DNA of 64,000 nucleotides from Clostridia bacterium (GTDB lineage Bacteria; Bacillota; Clostridia; Lachnospirales; Lachnospiraceae). The stretch covers positions 1-64,000 of the forward strand of contig CAJTEN010000018.1 in assembly GCA_910575245.1 (NCBI GenBank), in the 5' to 3' direction. The position numbers were made by a program, and so were the translations under genes. How positions within the stretch are numbered: the stretch's first letter is position 1; every line of letters starts with the position of its first letter. The notes under the pieces are model-generated. The model saw only the letters and a list, made by a program, of their open reading frames with translations, had not been told where the DNA came from and did no database searches. Shown here piece after piece: positions 7,844 through 17,282 of the stretch.

Positions 7844-9170
7844 GCGAAATCCACTATCACAGGACTTTACAATAAAATCGTTGCTGAAATTTGCATTTCC
7901 AACAATTATGATGATGATATTTATGGGGCTGTATACAGTCGTTGACACAATTTTTGTAGCACGGTTTGTAGATACAAATGCACTTTCGGCATTGAATATC
8001 GTTTGCCCTGTTATCAATCTGATTGTCGGTCTTGGAACTATGCTTGCAACAGGAGGAAGTGCGGTTGTAGCGCGAAAAATGGGAGCAGGGGAGCAAAAAA
8101 GGGCGGCACAGGATTTTACGCTGATTATCTCAGCGGGCATTTTGCTAGGCATATTGATTGCAGTTTTGGGGACGGTTTTTATTGACAGGATTGTCTGGGG
8201 ACTTGGAGCGGGCAGTATTCTATTTCCATACTGTAAAGAATACCTTTTTATCCTGCTGTTATTCACGCCCGCAAGTATCCTGCAAGTGCTTTTTCAAAAT
8301 CTAATCGTAACGGCGGGACGCCCCGGAATTGGTATGGTGCTTGGCGTAAGCGCGGGAATCACTAATATTTTACTGGATTATATTTTTATGGTGCCGCTTC
8401 ACATGGACATTAAAGGGGCGGCGTTTGGTACGGGCATTGGCTATATGATACCGGCGGTGATTGGATTGTGGTTCTTTTCCGCAAAGAGAGGCAATCTGCA
8501 TTTTAGGAAGCCAGTCAAAGATTTTGCCGTATTGGCTGAAAGCTGTAGCAATGGTTTTTCGGAAATGGTAAGTCAGGCGGCAACAGCGGTTACAACATTC
8601 CTTTTTAACCGGATTATGATGAAACTGCTTGGAGAAAATGGAGTTGCGGCAATCACAATCATTATCTATACGCAGTTTTTGTTGAGTGCCCTTTACATAG
8701 GTTTTTCTATGGGAGTAGCCCCTGTTATCAGCTATAACTACGGGAAGCAGGACAAAAGACAGCTAAAGAATGTATTTTCTATTTGTATGCGGTTCATTGT
8801 TTTTGTTTCTGTCTCTGTTTTTGCAGTAGCTTTTATTTTTGGTTCGCCATTGGTTGGTATTTTTGCAGAAAAGGGAACACCTGTTTATGAAATTGCACAA
8901 AACGGATTTTTGATTTTCCCCTTTAGTTTTCTGTTTTGTGGGCTGAATATTTTTACCTCTGCCACATTTACGGCATTATCAAACGGGAAGCTGTCAGCAA
9001 TTTTGTCATTCCTGCGGACTTTCGGACTGATTACAGTGCTGTTGCTTACGTTGCCGTATATTTTGGGTGTAACGGGGGTATGGCTTGCAGTACCGATAGC
9101 AGAGTTAATCACTATGATTGTAGCACTGGTTTTTCTTCGTCAGAACAGGGAAAAGTACCACTACACATAA
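7836..9170 (+). CDS. MATE family efflux transporter
   Basis: A 444-residue, 12-helix MATE protein. The start at 7836 overlaps the end of the AraC-GNAT gene and has GGAGGGCGGGG just upstream; a longer frame from 7773 lies inside that gene. Family features are MGLYTVVDTIFVARFVDTNA in helix 1-2 and the repeated-half motif MGVAPVISYNYGKQDKRQL. It differs strongly from the MATE at 5071, so it is not a duplicate. With its AraC-GNAT partner it forms a compact regulator-exporter cassette, probably for an antimicrobial or toxic compound; the substrate cannot be read from sequence. Confidence 0.93.
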   Translation: MSERNPLSQDFTIKSLLKFAFPTIMMMIFMGLYTVVDTIFVARFVDTNALSALNIVCPVINLIVGLGTMLATGGSAVVARKMGAGEQKRAAQDFTLIISAGILLGILIAVLGTVFIDRIVWGLGAGSILFPYCKEYLFILLLFTPASILQVLFQNLIVTAGRPGIGMVLGVSAGITNILLDYIFMVPLHMDIKGAAFGTGIGYMIPAVIGLWFFSAKRGNLHFRKPVKDFAVLAESCSNGFSEMVSQAATAVTTFLFNRIMMKLLGENGVAAITIIIYTQFLLSALYIGFSMGVAPVISYNYGKQDKRQLKNVFSICMRFIVFVSVSVFAVAFIFGSPLVGIFAEKGTPVYEIAQNGFLIFPFSFLFCGLNIFTSATFTALSNGKLSAILSFLRTFGLITVLLLTLPYILGVTGVWLAVPIAELITMIVALVFLRQNREKYHYT

Positions 9171-9256
9171 AAAGAAGATTTTCATGCCGTCCGGCGGTTA
9201 ATAAAAAAACCGTTGTGTGGCGGCAAAATCATCATGCGCTAAAACAAAGTGGATTT

Positions 9257-9502
9257 ATATGTATTCAGCAAAAGAGGCAGCAGAAATTTCCATTAAGGAA
9301 TATGTTGCAGGACATTAAGAACCAAATGACAAATTTGCAGAACGCATTTATTTTGACACATAGAAAATTGAAAGTGGAGCTTTATCGGATAATCAAAAGG
9401 AGGAATTAAGGAAGTGCCAGAAAAAATTGCGGCATTGGCGGTAAAACGATTGATAAAGTGAAGGCGGAGTATATGCAGACACATAAGCAATTTTTGGGGT
9501 AG
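9257..9502 (+). pseudogene. Degenerate small gene remnant, unassigned
   Basis: From an ATG at 9257 the frame reads as a normal charged protein (MYSAKEAAEISIKEYVAGH, then NDKFAERIYFDT and SDNQKEELRKCQKK) but is interrupted by stops near 9314 and 9356, and loses frame near 9457 before a closing KVKAEYMQTHKQFLG. This pattern of a coherent product broken by two stops and a frameshift marks a decayed gene. I do not recognise the family. It closes the accessory patch that begins with the serine-recombinase fragment at 6427. Confidence 0.5.
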
Positions 9503-9630
9503 GAAAGGGATGAAGTGAAAAATATTAGGCTCTCGCAAACCAGAGTGTTTACAGGTTTTTATTATGGTAAAGATTAGAATAAAGAAGCAAAGACGGGAAA
9601 TTCTATTTCATAATGCAGAAGGGGAAACAA

Positions 9631-10611
9631 ATGCAGAAAGCTTCATGGAAAACACACCTGTTTAAGAGCTTGAAAATTTCAGTGACGGCTTTTACGGCCA
9701 TTGCTCTGGCAGGTGAATTGGGTTTAAAATATTCTGCAACAGCGGGTATCGTTACAGTACTGAGTATTCAAAATACGAAGCGGGAAACCTTAAAGAGTGC
9801 AGGCAGGCGCTGGGCGGCCTTTCTGTGTGCCATAATTTTATCTTGGCTGTGTTTTTCAATGGTAGGATATAATCTGTGGGCATTTGGCGTATATCTGCTT
9901 CTGTTTTCACTGTTATGTCTGTGTGCTGGCTGGAGTGAAGCAATTGCTATGGACTCCGTGCTGATTACTCATTTTCTTACGGAGCAGAATATGGAGTTAT
10001 TTATGATTTTTAATGAAGCGCTATTGCTCTTGATCGGTACGGGAATGGGGATTCTGGTAAATTCACATCTTCGTAAGAAAGAAAAGGAGTTTAATTGTCT
10101 TGCTGAGGAAGTGGATGATCAGATTAAGGATATTCTTCTGAGAATGTCCCAGTGGCTGCCGGAAGAAGACAGGAGGGGATACACAGAAACAGGCTTTGCA
10201 AAGCTGAATCACCTGATCAATGCGGCGAAATCCTGTGCAGTGTCCAATTACGATAATACATTGCTTTCGAAGAGTGCTGAGGAACTTGAATATATCACTA
10301 TGAGAGAAAGGCAAAGTATGCTCTTACGAGAGATATATGGCAATATTATCAGAATTCGGCGCCTGCCTGAACAGGCGGGACAGATAGCAGAATTAATTAG
10401 AGAGATAGGACAGGATTTTTATCGGGAAAATACTGTGAAACAGCTGATGGACAGACTGGAACAGCTGCTTATGCAGATGAAAGCGCAGCCATTACCGTGC
10501 CACAGGGAAGAATTTGAGTCCAGGGCGATTCTGTTTTATATTTTGATGCAGGTAAGACAATTTCTGGAAATAAAAAGAGAGTTTATGATAAGAAGTTTAG
10601 GCCTAAATTAA
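9631..10611 (+). CDS. Aromatic acid exporter (ArAE/FUSC-like) family protein
   Basis: A 326-residue protein. Residues ~10-150 hold about four to six membrane segments with the family-typical start SLKISVTAFTAIALAGELGL and the motif TAGIVTVLSIQNTKRETLKSAG. The C-terminal ~170 residues are cytoplasmic and helical, matching the putative aromatic-acid exporter C-terminal domain. The start at 9631 has AAGGGGAAACA upstream; an ATG at 9613 lacks a site. Monocistronic by context, ahead of two tRNAs. Substrate assignment is by family name only. Confidence 0.85.
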   Translation: MQKASWKTHLFKSLKISVTAFTAIALAGELGLKYSATAGIVTVLSIQNTKRETLKSAGRRWAAFLCAIILSWLCFSMVGYNLWAFGVYLLLFSLLCLCAGWSEAIAMDSVLITHFLTEQNMELFMIFNEALLLLIGTGMGILVNSHLRKKEKEFNCLAEEVDDQIKDILLRMSQWLPEEDRRGYTETGFAKLNHLINAAKSCAVSNYDNTLLSKSAEELEYITMRERQSMLLREIYGNIIRIRRLPEQAGQIAELIREIGQDFYRENTVKQLMDRLEQLLMQMKAQPLPCHREEFESRAILFYILMQVRQFLEIKREFMIRSLGLN

Positions 10612-10773
10612 TTTAAAGAAATTTTAGAAAATTCCAAATTACTATTGCTAAATGAAACAATATATGATATCCTATCATAGTTGAAGTTGTTTGTTAGAGG
10701 CGATTGCTAAGAGAATGAGATTTGCCGCCTGAATGGAACAATTTGGAGACGAAGAGTAAGAGAAATAAAGTAT

Positions 10774-10845
10774 GGCTCCATGGTCAAGCGGTTAAGACAT
10801 CGCCCTTTCACGGCGGTAACACGGGTTCGATTCCCGTTGGAGTCA
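10774..10845 (+). tRNA. tRNA-Glu (TTC)
   Basis: Acceptor GGCTCCA (10774-10780) pairs with TGGAGTC (10838-10844); A10845 is the discriminator. Anticodon TTC lies at 10807-10809 in the loop CTTTCAC. The T-arm carries GGTTCGATTCC. It is followed after four bases by tRNA-Cys, so both are cotranscribed. Confidence 0.96.
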
Positions 10846-10849
10846 CTAA

Positions 10850-10921
10850 GGCGCAGTAGCCAAGCGGTAAGGCGTGGGTCTGCAACACCCTGATTCACCG
10901 GTTCAAATCCGGTCTGCGCCT
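10850..10921 (+). tRNA. tRNA-Cys (GCA)
   Basis: Acceptor GGCGCAG (10850-10856) pairs with CTGCGCC (10914-10920); T10921 is the discriminator, usual for tRNA-Cys. Anticodon GCA is at 10882-10884. The outermost anticodon-stem pair (10875 with 10891) is a T-T mismatch, a minor oddity in an otherwise standard molecule. Confidence 0.95.
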
Positions 10922-10924
10922 CTC

Positions 10925-10951
10925 AAACCCCCGAAGATTCGGGGTTTTTTT
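10925..10951 (+). terminator. Rho-independent terminator after the tRNA pair
   Basis: A stem of CCCCGAA against TTCGGGG with a 2-base loop is extended by A-T pairs and followed by a run of seven T. Confidence 0.9.
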
Positions 10952-11117
10952 GTTATCCATTTTTCCTCTCATTGTATATTGTCCTTTTTATTCTGAAAAA
11001 AGAATAGAATGAGGAAAGTTCAATGAAAGAAAGATCAATCTGAAACAGTGGTTACCGAAACATTTTCAAAAAGTGTAGATAATTAAAAAGTGTTATATTA
11101 GTTAGAGGGAATGTAAA

Positions 11118-11270
11118 ATGCAGTACAGTAGCTTAGGAATAGGATTGTTGCTTTTTGCAATATTATTAGAAATGTGCTCTAGTGGTTTTTCGGCAATGTC
11201 CCTATGCATAGGAGTAGTAGGTTTGATTATATTGGGTGTGTCATCATTGAAACACAAAGATAAATATTGA
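11118..11270 (+). CDS. Small hydrophobic membrane protein (50 aa)
   Basis: A short frame of 50 residues starting with ATG at 11118, with GAGGGA 9 bases upstream. Two hydrophobic stretches (about residues 6-18 and 27-44) are separated by a short polar turn, and the end is basic (KHKDKY). The layout is of a small two-span membrane protein. Start, ribosome site and composition support translation, but there is no family match and no operon partner. Confidence 0.55.
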   Translation: MQYSSLGIGLLLFAILLEMCSSGFSAMSLCIGVVGLIILGVSSLKHKDKY

Positions 11271-11601
11271 TTGTTTGTGCGATGAAAGGGGGTTATATCA
11301 CAGCCTCACAGCGCCGGCTTCTCCTGAATGCGTACGGCGCTGTCATATATAAGGACCATAAAAAACTGCTCCCTTATCTTACGGCGTGTTTTTGTATCAG
11401 AATGTTCTGGCAAAGTAAAAAGTACTTTACGCGCTTGTACTAAAGTTTGCCGGGACAGATGGATATTATGTAGCAACGGTAAGTGAACATGGGAATGAGC
11501 AGATTATAAACAGATATGTAAAAGAACAGGGACAGGAAAAAATACAAGACAATCGGCTGCGACTTTCGCTACCCCGCAGTTTGCTGCGGGGCAGCACATT
11601 T
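11271..11601. other. Intergenic stretch with a gene remnant and a hairpin
   Basis: No complete gene. Positions ~11440-11550 read in one frame as AGTDGYYVATVSEHG followed by a charged helix, protein-like but without a start; it is probably the tail of a lost accessory gene. A perfect 8-bp stem CCCCGCAG/CTGCGGGG (11572-11579 with 11584-11591) precedes a T-rich stretch and may end transcription between this segment and the convergent DUF3048 gene. Confidence 0.45.
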
Positions 11602-12756
11602 TTAATTGGAACCAATCTTCTGATCATCTACCAGGAAGGAATCTCCGTCTTCCACGATACATACCATGGTCTTGCCTGTGTTGAGCTGAATCTCATTGCC
11701 GGCATCATCATAGTACCGTGTAGCGCCGTAATCGGAAGTTTTCTCCCAGTTGACGTGGATGCCTCTGCCGTTGGTAAAGAACCAGCCGTCTCTTGTGGTA
11801 TCATGACACTGGAATGCCAGATAACCTTTCTCGTCACGAACCTCGTAATAAGTGTTCTGGATCAGGATGTTCTTGAAGGATAACTGCTTGCCGTTAGCCT
11901 TATCCACATGAGGGCCGTCGCCGGATCCGGAAAGATGCTGGAATCTGTCATACATCCCTGTTTCTTCATTATATATGAAATAGCAGTTTGTAACCGGATA
12001 GGAGGGGGACATGTCCACTTTGTTGGCAGATATGGCATCGCTGTATTGCTCCAGTGTATTGGGACTGTCGGAAGGAGCGAACATATAATGGTTCTGGTCA
12101 GCATAACCGTCACGGTATGTCAGGTCATAGCCAAGCTTATCAATGTCTGCCAGAATACCGTTGGTATCTACGTAAGCGTTATCGGTAGCATTATTTGCAT
12201 CATTTGCGCGCCAGAAATTGCTGCTGGACAATCCGTCAATATCTTCTGTATCGCTGCGGTTGATAACTTCATCTATGTAGAACGGCCCGCCGAAGTGGAT
12301 ATAAAAGGCATCCCATTCAAAAGACCAGTATACATAATAGTCACGGCAGCTTCTTACGTTACCAATCCTGTCGAAGTCCTTCCAGTCCTGAAAAATAGCC
12401 ATCAGACGGGTGATACTGCCTTCCACGTTACACTCATAAAGAACATCCGCACTGGAAAGCCCGTACTGAGATGCTGTCTTCGTATTAGGGATCATTACAG
12501 AAATCGGTCTTGTGTTATTGACTTCCTCGGTTACCCATTCATTTGTAATACGGCTGCGAACCATTCCTTCTTCCGGAGGAACATCGTCACTTGTCTCTGT
12601 TGTCGTTTCTTCTGCCTCTTCTACAACCTCTGGTTCGTCAATGTCATCGATAACTTGTTCGACGACAGGTTCTACGTTTTCTTCTTCTTTTCCACAACCA
12701 AATAATAGAAGAGTAGAAGATAAGGCTACAAGAAAAAGTACTTGTAATCTTTTCAT
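11602..12756 (-). CDS. DUF3048 domain lipoprotein (YerB-like)
   Basis: A 384-residue secreted lipoprotein. The signal peptide ends in the lipobox LLLFGC, so C21 would be lipidated. Residues ~22-60 are an acidic Glu/Val/Thr linker. The remainder is DUF3048: an N-terminal part with RPISVMIPNTKTASQYGLSS and ADVLYECNVEGSITRLMAIF, and a C-terminal part with DGWFFTNGRGIHVNWEK. YerB of Bacillus is the named relative; its biochemical role is unknown, although a cell-envelope location is expected. It is transcribed away from the polysaccharide genes and shares a 400-base divergent region with rfbD. Confidence 0.92.
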   Translation of the reverse strand: MKRLQVLFLVALSSTLLLFGCGKEEENVEPVVEQVIDDIDEPEVVEEAEETTTETSDDVPPEEGMVRSRITNEWVTEEVNNTRPISVMIPNTKTASQYGLSSADVLYECNVEGSITRLMAIFQDWKDFDRIGNVRSCRDYYVYWSFEWDAFYIHFGGPFYIDEVINRSDTEDIDGLSSSNFWRANDANNATDNAYVDTNGILADIDKLGYDLTYRDGYADQNHYMFAPSDSPNTLEQYSDAISANKVDMSPSYPVTNCYFIYNEETGMYDRFQHLSGSGDGPHVDKANGKQLSFKNILIQNTYYEVRDEKGYLAFQCHDTTRDGWFFTNGRGIHVNWEKTSDYGATRYYDDAGNEIQLNTGKTMVCIVEDGDSFLVDDQKIGSN

Positions 12757-13159
12757 TTCTAATCCTCTCTTTCTATAGCTAATACGGGGAATAACCCGAC
12801 TGTTCCTAGTATATCATAAGCAAAAGACTGAGTCACTAGAAAAAAAATGAAAAAATCCACAAAATGTTACATATTTATTACGGAAATTTTGTGAGTATAT
12901 CCAGTCACCTTTTGCAGGTTTCCTATATAACAGTGGCCGTAAACCGTAAACGTTCTGGGATTCTATTTGCATAATTTAGCCACAGGTTGTATGATAATGT
13001 TACTGTGACAGACAAAAGAACAGTCCGGAGCGCATCGCTTATTAACGGCACAGACTTACCGGAAGGTGCGGGCGAAAGTTCCGAAGGGTTGCGCGGTGAA
13101 CGGATATTGTACACAATGTACCGGTGCACAAATATAAAACGCGGAGGTTGGAAATCAGT
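12757..13159. other. Divergent intergenic region, DUF3048 / rfbD
   Basis: About 400 bases without a gene. It is A/T rich up to ~12980 and then moderately GC rich. A candidate rightward promoter lies at 12967-12995. The remaining ~160 bases would be an untranslated leader to rfbD with several short inverted repeats (for example GTACA at 13110 and TGTAC at 13117), but no JUMPstart-like element or recognisable riboswitch is visible. Confidence 0.45.
12967..12995 (+). promoter_or_regulatory. Candidate promoter for the polysaccharide locus
   Basis: TTGCAT (12967-12972), a 17-base spacer and TATGAT (12990-12995). The -10 is good and the -35 poor. It lies about 165 bases before rfbD, the first gene of the rightward locus. 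Confidence 0.4.
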
Positions 13160-14002
13160 ATGAAGAAAATAATCGTGACAGGCGCTAATGGTCAGCTGGG
13201 GCGTGCCGTTAATCTGCAGTATGCGGACAGTACGGAATATGAACTGATCAATACGGATGTGGAAGAACTGGATATCACCAGCATAGACAAGGTAATGGAA
13301 TTCGTACGCGATGTACGTCCTTATGCGGTCATTAACTGTGCGGCTTACACTGCGGTGGATGCGTGTGAGAAGGAGGAGGACCTTGCCTTTCGGATCAATG
13401 CTCTGGGAGCGAGAAATTTAAGCATTGCAGCCGGAGAGACGGGAGCTAAGCTGATGCATGTCTCTACGGACTATGTCTTTGACGGAAACGGCAGCAGGCC
13501 TTACCGGGAGACAGATCCGACAGGACCGCAGGGGGCTTACGGGAGAACGAAACTGGCCGGAGAGAATTTTGTCAGGGAATTTTGCAGCAGGCATTATATT
13601 GTACGGACTGCATGGCTGTACGGCGACGGGAAGAACTTTGTCAAGACGATGCTGAGACTGTCAGAGACGAATGATAAGGTCAGAGTTGTCATGGATCAGG
13701 TGGGGTCGCCCACCAGTGCCGGTGAGTTGGCCAAGGCGATTGCGTATCTGCTTCCTACGGAGAATTACGGCTTGTTCCATGGAACCTGTGAAGGAGACTG
13801 CAGCTGGGCGGAGTTTACGAAGGAGATTTTCCGGCTGGCAGGTAAAAGTACCGTCGTGGAAGCGATTACCTCGGAGGAGTACGGCGCGGCAGCGAAGCGT
13901 CCGGCATATTCCATCCTGGAGAATTACATGCTTAAGATGACAACCGATTTCACGTTCGCAGACTGGCATGACGCCATTGCGGAATATATAAGGAATATGT
14001 AG
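13160..14002 (+). CDS. rfbD: dTDP-4-dehydrorhamnose reductase
   Basis: A 280-residue short-chain dehydrogenase/reductase that makes dTDP-L-rhamnose from dTDP-4-keto-L-rhamnose with NAD(P)H. The N-terminal nucleotide-binding motif is TGANGQLG (residues 7-14), and the catalytic YGRTK places Tyr127 and Lys131; family motifs HVSTDYVFDG and YRETDPTGPQGAYG are present. The start at 13160 has GGAGG upstream; 12 extra upstream residues are possible but lack a site. The other rhamnose genes (rfbA, rfbB, rfbC) are not in the window, so they must lie elsewhere. Confidence 0.95.
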   Translation: MKKIIVTGANGQLGRAVNLQYADSTEYELINTDVEELDITSIDKVMEFVRDVRPYAVINCAAYTAVDACEKEEDLAFRINALGARNLSIAAGETGAKLMHVSTDYVFDGNGSRPYRETDPTGPQGAYGRTKLAGENFVREFCSRHYIVRTAWLYGDGKNFVKTMLRLSETNDKVRVVMDQVGSPTSAGELAKAIAYLLPTENYGLFHGTCEGDCSWAEFTKEIFRLAGKSTVVEAITSEEYGAAAKRPAYSILENYMLKMTTDFTFADWHDAIAEYIRNM

Positions 14003-14220
14003 TGCTTTTCATGAAGCGTTTGCGTCAAGGATGCCAGGGGCACAAGTATAGTGTATATCCGTGCTTTACAGAGTTATCCTTTTATGAGAAAATATAGCTG
14101 CCTGTACGTGTGTATTGCCTTTACGTATAAAGGCTTAACAGCAGCGCTGGATGGTATCCGCGGACGCGGCAGCAGACAGAGAAAGAGAAACAGACGGAAG
14201 GAAAGAGGAAAGGAAGAAGC

Positions 14221-15285
14221 ATGCAGAAAGTAGCGTTGATTACAGGTATTACCGGCCAGGATGGTTCCTATCTGGCGGAGTTTTTGTTGGAGAAGGGATA
14301 TGAGGTACACGGACTGATCCGCAGGCACAGTATTTCCAACACGGCCCGAATCGATCATCTGATTTGTTCGGATTATTATAAGGTGAAGTTCTTCCTGCAT
14401 TTTGCGGATACGACGGATTCCAGCAATCTGATGCGGCTGATCGCGGAGATCCGTCCTACAGAGGTATATAATCTGGCGGCACAGTCCCATGTAGGGATTT
14501 CCTTTGACGTGCCGGAATACACGGCGGAGGCCACAGGCGTGAGTACCCTGAAGCTTTTGGAGGCGATCAGGGTGAACGGCGGTACCTGCAGATTCTATCA
14601 GGCCTCCACATCGGAGCTGTTCGGCGGGATTCCGGAGACGGCGCCGCAGAGTGAGAAGACACCTTTCTATCCCAAGAGCCCTTACGGTGCAGCCAAGCTG
14701 TATTCTTACTGGATTACGGTGAATTACAGGGAGTCTTACAATATGTATGCCTGTAACGGCATTCTGTTTAACCACGAGTCACCGAGACGGGGAGAGAATT
14801 TCGTTACGAGGAAGATTACGCTGGCAATTGCAAATATCATCGCCGGCAAACAGGAGAAATTATCGCTGGGCAATATGAACGCGAAGCGTGACTGGGGATT
14901 TGCTGGCGATTATGTGAAGGGCATGTGGCTTATGTTGCAGCAGGACAAGGCCGATGATTATGTGCTGGCTACGAATGAGACCCATACGGTAAGGGAATTT
15001 GTGGAGGCGGCTTTCGGCGAACTTGGCATTGAGATACGCTGGGAGGGAGCCGGTGTCAATGAGAAGGGCTATGATGCCGCCACAGGCAGGCTGCTTGTGG
15101 ATGTAAATCCCGAGTTCTATCGTCCTGCGGAGGTTGAGTTCCTCTGGGGCAACTGTGCCAAGGCAGAGAAGGAACTCGGATGGAAGAGGGATGTTGACTT
15201 CAGGGGGCTTGTTGCAATGATGATGGAAGCGGATCTGAAGGAAGCAGCGGGTATGAGCTGTGAGGAATATAAGAAGAGCAGATAA
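14221..15285 (+). CDS. gmd: GDP-mannose 4,6-dehydratase
   Basis: A 354-residue extended SDR enzyme that converts GDP-D-mannose to GDP-4-keto-6-deoxy-D-mannose, the first committed step to GDP-L-fucose. Visible are [19 protein letters not shown] at the N-terminus, the conserved IRRHS after it, NLAAQSHV, and PYGAAKLYS with catalytic Tyr155 and Lys159; [15 protein letters not shown] is diagnostic for Gmd. AGGAAGAAGC precedes the start. Its partner fcl follows two kilobases downstream, separated by a membrane protein and an inverted-repeat element. GDP-mannose synthesis genes are not in view. Confidence 0.96.
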   Translation: MQKVALITGITGQDGSYLAEFLLEKGYEVHGLIRRHSISNTARIDHLICSDYYKVKFFLHFADTTDSSNLMRLIAEIRPTEVYNLAAQSHVGISFDVPEYTAEATGVSTLKLLEAIRVNGGTCRFYQASTSELFGGIPETAPQSEKTPFYPKSPYGAAKLYSYWITVNYRESYNMYACNGILFNHESPRRGENFVTRKITLAIANIIAGKQEKLSLGNMNAKRDWGFAGDYVKGMWLMLQQDKADDYVLATNETHTVREFVEAAFGELGIEIRWEGAGVNEKGYDAATGRLLVDVNPEFYRPAEVEFLWGNCAKAEKELGWKRDVDFRGLVAMMMEADLKEAAGMSCEEYKKSR

Positions 15286-15333
15286 TATCGGATGTGTAAA
15301 TCAAAAGAAAGGTAACAGGGAAGGCACAGGCTT

Positions 15334-17055
15334 ATGCTATCAGTGACGGGAATATGGCTCTACATGTTTCTTACGACCTTTCTTGCAGGCTACGGCATCT
15401 TACAGACGCTGACCCGGTATATACCTTACCGGGTCAGGCATACGGATACGTATCTTCTGTGCGGTCTGGCGGCAGTTACGGTGTATGCCCAGCTGATTAG
15501 CCTGTTCGGGCAGGTCGGCCTGGCAGCGAATCTGCTGCTGCTGGCAGTATGCCTGGTTATTTTATGGCATAACAGACAGGAACTGGGCAGGCGGCTGCAG
15601 GAAAAATGGAGACGTATACAAGGAAATCAATCTGGAGTGTTTGAGGAAAGAGGAAGAATGGTTCTCATAGGATTCCTCTTTTTCCTGTTTGCATATGGAA
15701 CTTCGAGAGGCATGATCCACTATGATACCGGTCTGTATCATGCGCAGAGTATCAGGTGGCTGGAGGAGTACGGTGCAGTGAAGGGGCTTGGTAATCTGCA
15801 CTGCAGACTGGCTTATAACAGCTCCTCCTTTGCACTTTCGGCTCTCTACAGCATGTCCTTTCTGGGCGGTAAGTCCTGTCATTGTGCGGCGGGATGGCTT
15901 GCCTTTCTTCTGGCTAGGATCTGTCTGGAAATAGCCGCCCCACTGCGTATGGGCCGGCTGCGGGTAAGTGACTTTGCGCGGGTGATGGGAATTTATTATC
16001 TGGTTAATATTTTTGATGAGATGATCTCTCCGGCCTCTGATTATTTTATGGTGCTGCTTGCTTTCTGTATTTTGATACGATGGATGGATCTGCTGGAGGA
16101 AGGAGTCCGGGATATCTTTCCTTACGGAATGCTCTGTGTTATGGGTGTATTCCTGATGACAGTCAAGCTGTCGGCGGCATTGATTCTGCTGCTTGTGTTC
16201 TATCCTGCATATTATCTGCTGAAAGAGAGACGCTGGAAAGAAACAGGGATTTATCTTGCGCTGGGGATCGTGACGGCGCTGCCTTTCTTTATCAGAAACG
16301 TATTGTTATCGGGCTGGCTGGTCTATCCTTTTACCCGAATAGATCTGTTTGATGTGAAGTGGAAAATACCCAAAGGCATGGCGGATTATGATGCCAGAGA
16401 AATTCAGGTCTGGGGGCGGGGCTATTCGGATGTAAGCCGGTATGAGATTCCTGTGGGGGAGTGGTTGCCGGATTGGTTCCGGTCACTGGCAGGCAGTGAT
16501 AAGCTGCTGGTGCTGGCAGCGGCCCTGGCAGTGTGTATCCTGATTCTGTATGCCGCAGGAATGGCGGCAGGGTTGTGGAAGAAGCGGTGGGATATGTTGC
16601 TGGTGCAGGTCACGGCGGCAGCTTCCTTTGTATTCTGGCTGTGTACTTCGCCGCTGATCCGTTATGGCTGTGTCTATGTGTATCTGACGCCTGCAATTGT
16701 TTTCGGCTGTGTTTATAAGGGGCTTGTGTCGGGGCACAAGGAGGAAGCGGAGAAGGAACAGCCGTGGAGAAAGGCAGTCAGAATGTGCGGTACAGCGGTA
16801 GCAGCTTTGCTGATTGCGTATAAATGTCTGGCGCTGGGCAGAGAGATTGCGGGCTCTTATGTGAATGATTACTGGCTGGTGCAGAAAGATTATGATACTT
16901 ATGAGACTGTCTCTTATGAGATAGAGGGGCAGGTGTTTTATTATCCCGTGGAAGGGGATCAGACGGGTTATGACGCATTTCCGTCGGCACCCACGAAGGC
17001 TGAGATTACCTTCCTTGGAACGGATATGAGGGATGGGTTTTCCGCTGCCAGGTGA
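15334..17055 (+). CDS. Polytopic membrane protein, LIC_10190-like (probable GT-C-fold)
   Basis: A 573-residue protein with about twelve hydrophobic segments and a C-terminal extracytoplasmic tail. The loop after the first helices contains GMIHYDTGLYHAQSIRWLEE and GLGNLHCRLAYNSSSFAL, a signature of the LIC_10190 membrane family found in O-antigen and capsule loci. The acidic DTGLYH position in the first large loop is where GT-C glycosyltransferases place a catalytic Asp, so lipid-linked sugar transfer is plausible but inferred. It lies between gmd and fcl in the same direction, 48 bases after gmd. Confidence 0.7.
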   Translation: MLSVTGIWLYMFLTTFLAGYGILQTLTRYIPYRVRHTDTYLLCGLAAVTVYAQLISLFGQVGLAANLLLLAVCLVILWHNRQELGRRLQEKWRRIQGNQSGVFEERGRMVLIGFLFFLFAYGTSRGMIHYDTGLYHAQSIRWLEEYGAVKGLGNLHCRLAYNSSSFALSALYSMSFLGGKSCHCAAGWLAFLLARICLEIAAPLRMGRLRVSDFARVMGIYYLVNIFDEMISPASDYFMVLLAFCILIRWMDLLEEGVRDIFPYGMLCVMGVFLMTVKLSAALILLLVFYPAYYLLKERRWKETGIYLALGIVTALPFFIRNVLLSGWLVYPFTRIDLFDVKWKIPKGMADYDAREIQVWGRGYSDVSRYEIPVGEWLPDWFRSLAGSDKLLVLAAALAVCILILYAAGMAAGLWKKRWDMLLVQVTAAASFVFWLCTSPLIRYGCVYVYLTPAIVFGCVYKGLVSGHKEEAEKEQPWRKAVRMCGTAVAALLIAYKCLALGREIAGSYVNDYWLVQKDYDTYETVSYEIEGQVFYYPVEGDQTGYDAFPSAPTKAEITFLGTDMRDGFSAAR

Positions 17056-17085
17056 CAGGCTGCCGGATATATGGAATAACGGATG

Positions 17086-17249
17086 TTAGGAAATGTCCGA
17101 AAATAACTTGTGCAGATGACGCAGGAGAAATTCGTACAGGCAAGGCGGAAGAAGGAGGCGTACCGGGGTACGTCGACTGATGACAACGCAGACTGTACGG
17201 ATTTAGACAAGTCAAATGCACAAGTTATTAATGGACAGTTCCTTAGGAA
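17086..17249. mobile_element. MITE-like inverted-repeat element inside the polysaccharide operon
   Basis: The outer ~35 bases of each end are imperfect reverse complements: GGAAATGTCC with GGACAGTTCC, and AATAACTTGTGCA (17102-17114) with TGCACAAGTTATT (17217-17229) exact over 13 bases. The interior has a smaller hairpin (GGCGTACC/GGGTACGTC). The direct repeat TTAGGAA at 17086-17092 and 17243-17249 may be the target duplication. It has no coding content and fills the whole gap between 15334-17055 and fcl, so it is transcribed within the operon. Confidence 0.65.
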
Positions 17250-17282
17250 GAGCGAAGTTCAGAATGGAGGAGATCATCAATC

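Noticed and set aside
5071..9170. The MATE proteins as flippases (Wzx) of the polysaccharide locus
   Set aside because: Their motifs place them with multidrug MATE exporters, and both are linked to other cassettes more than 4 kb before the locus.
17086..17249. A riboswitch or structured leader for fcl
   Set aside because: The strict end-to-end inverse symmetry and flanking direct repeat fit a miniature element better; no conserved riboswitch core is recognisable.
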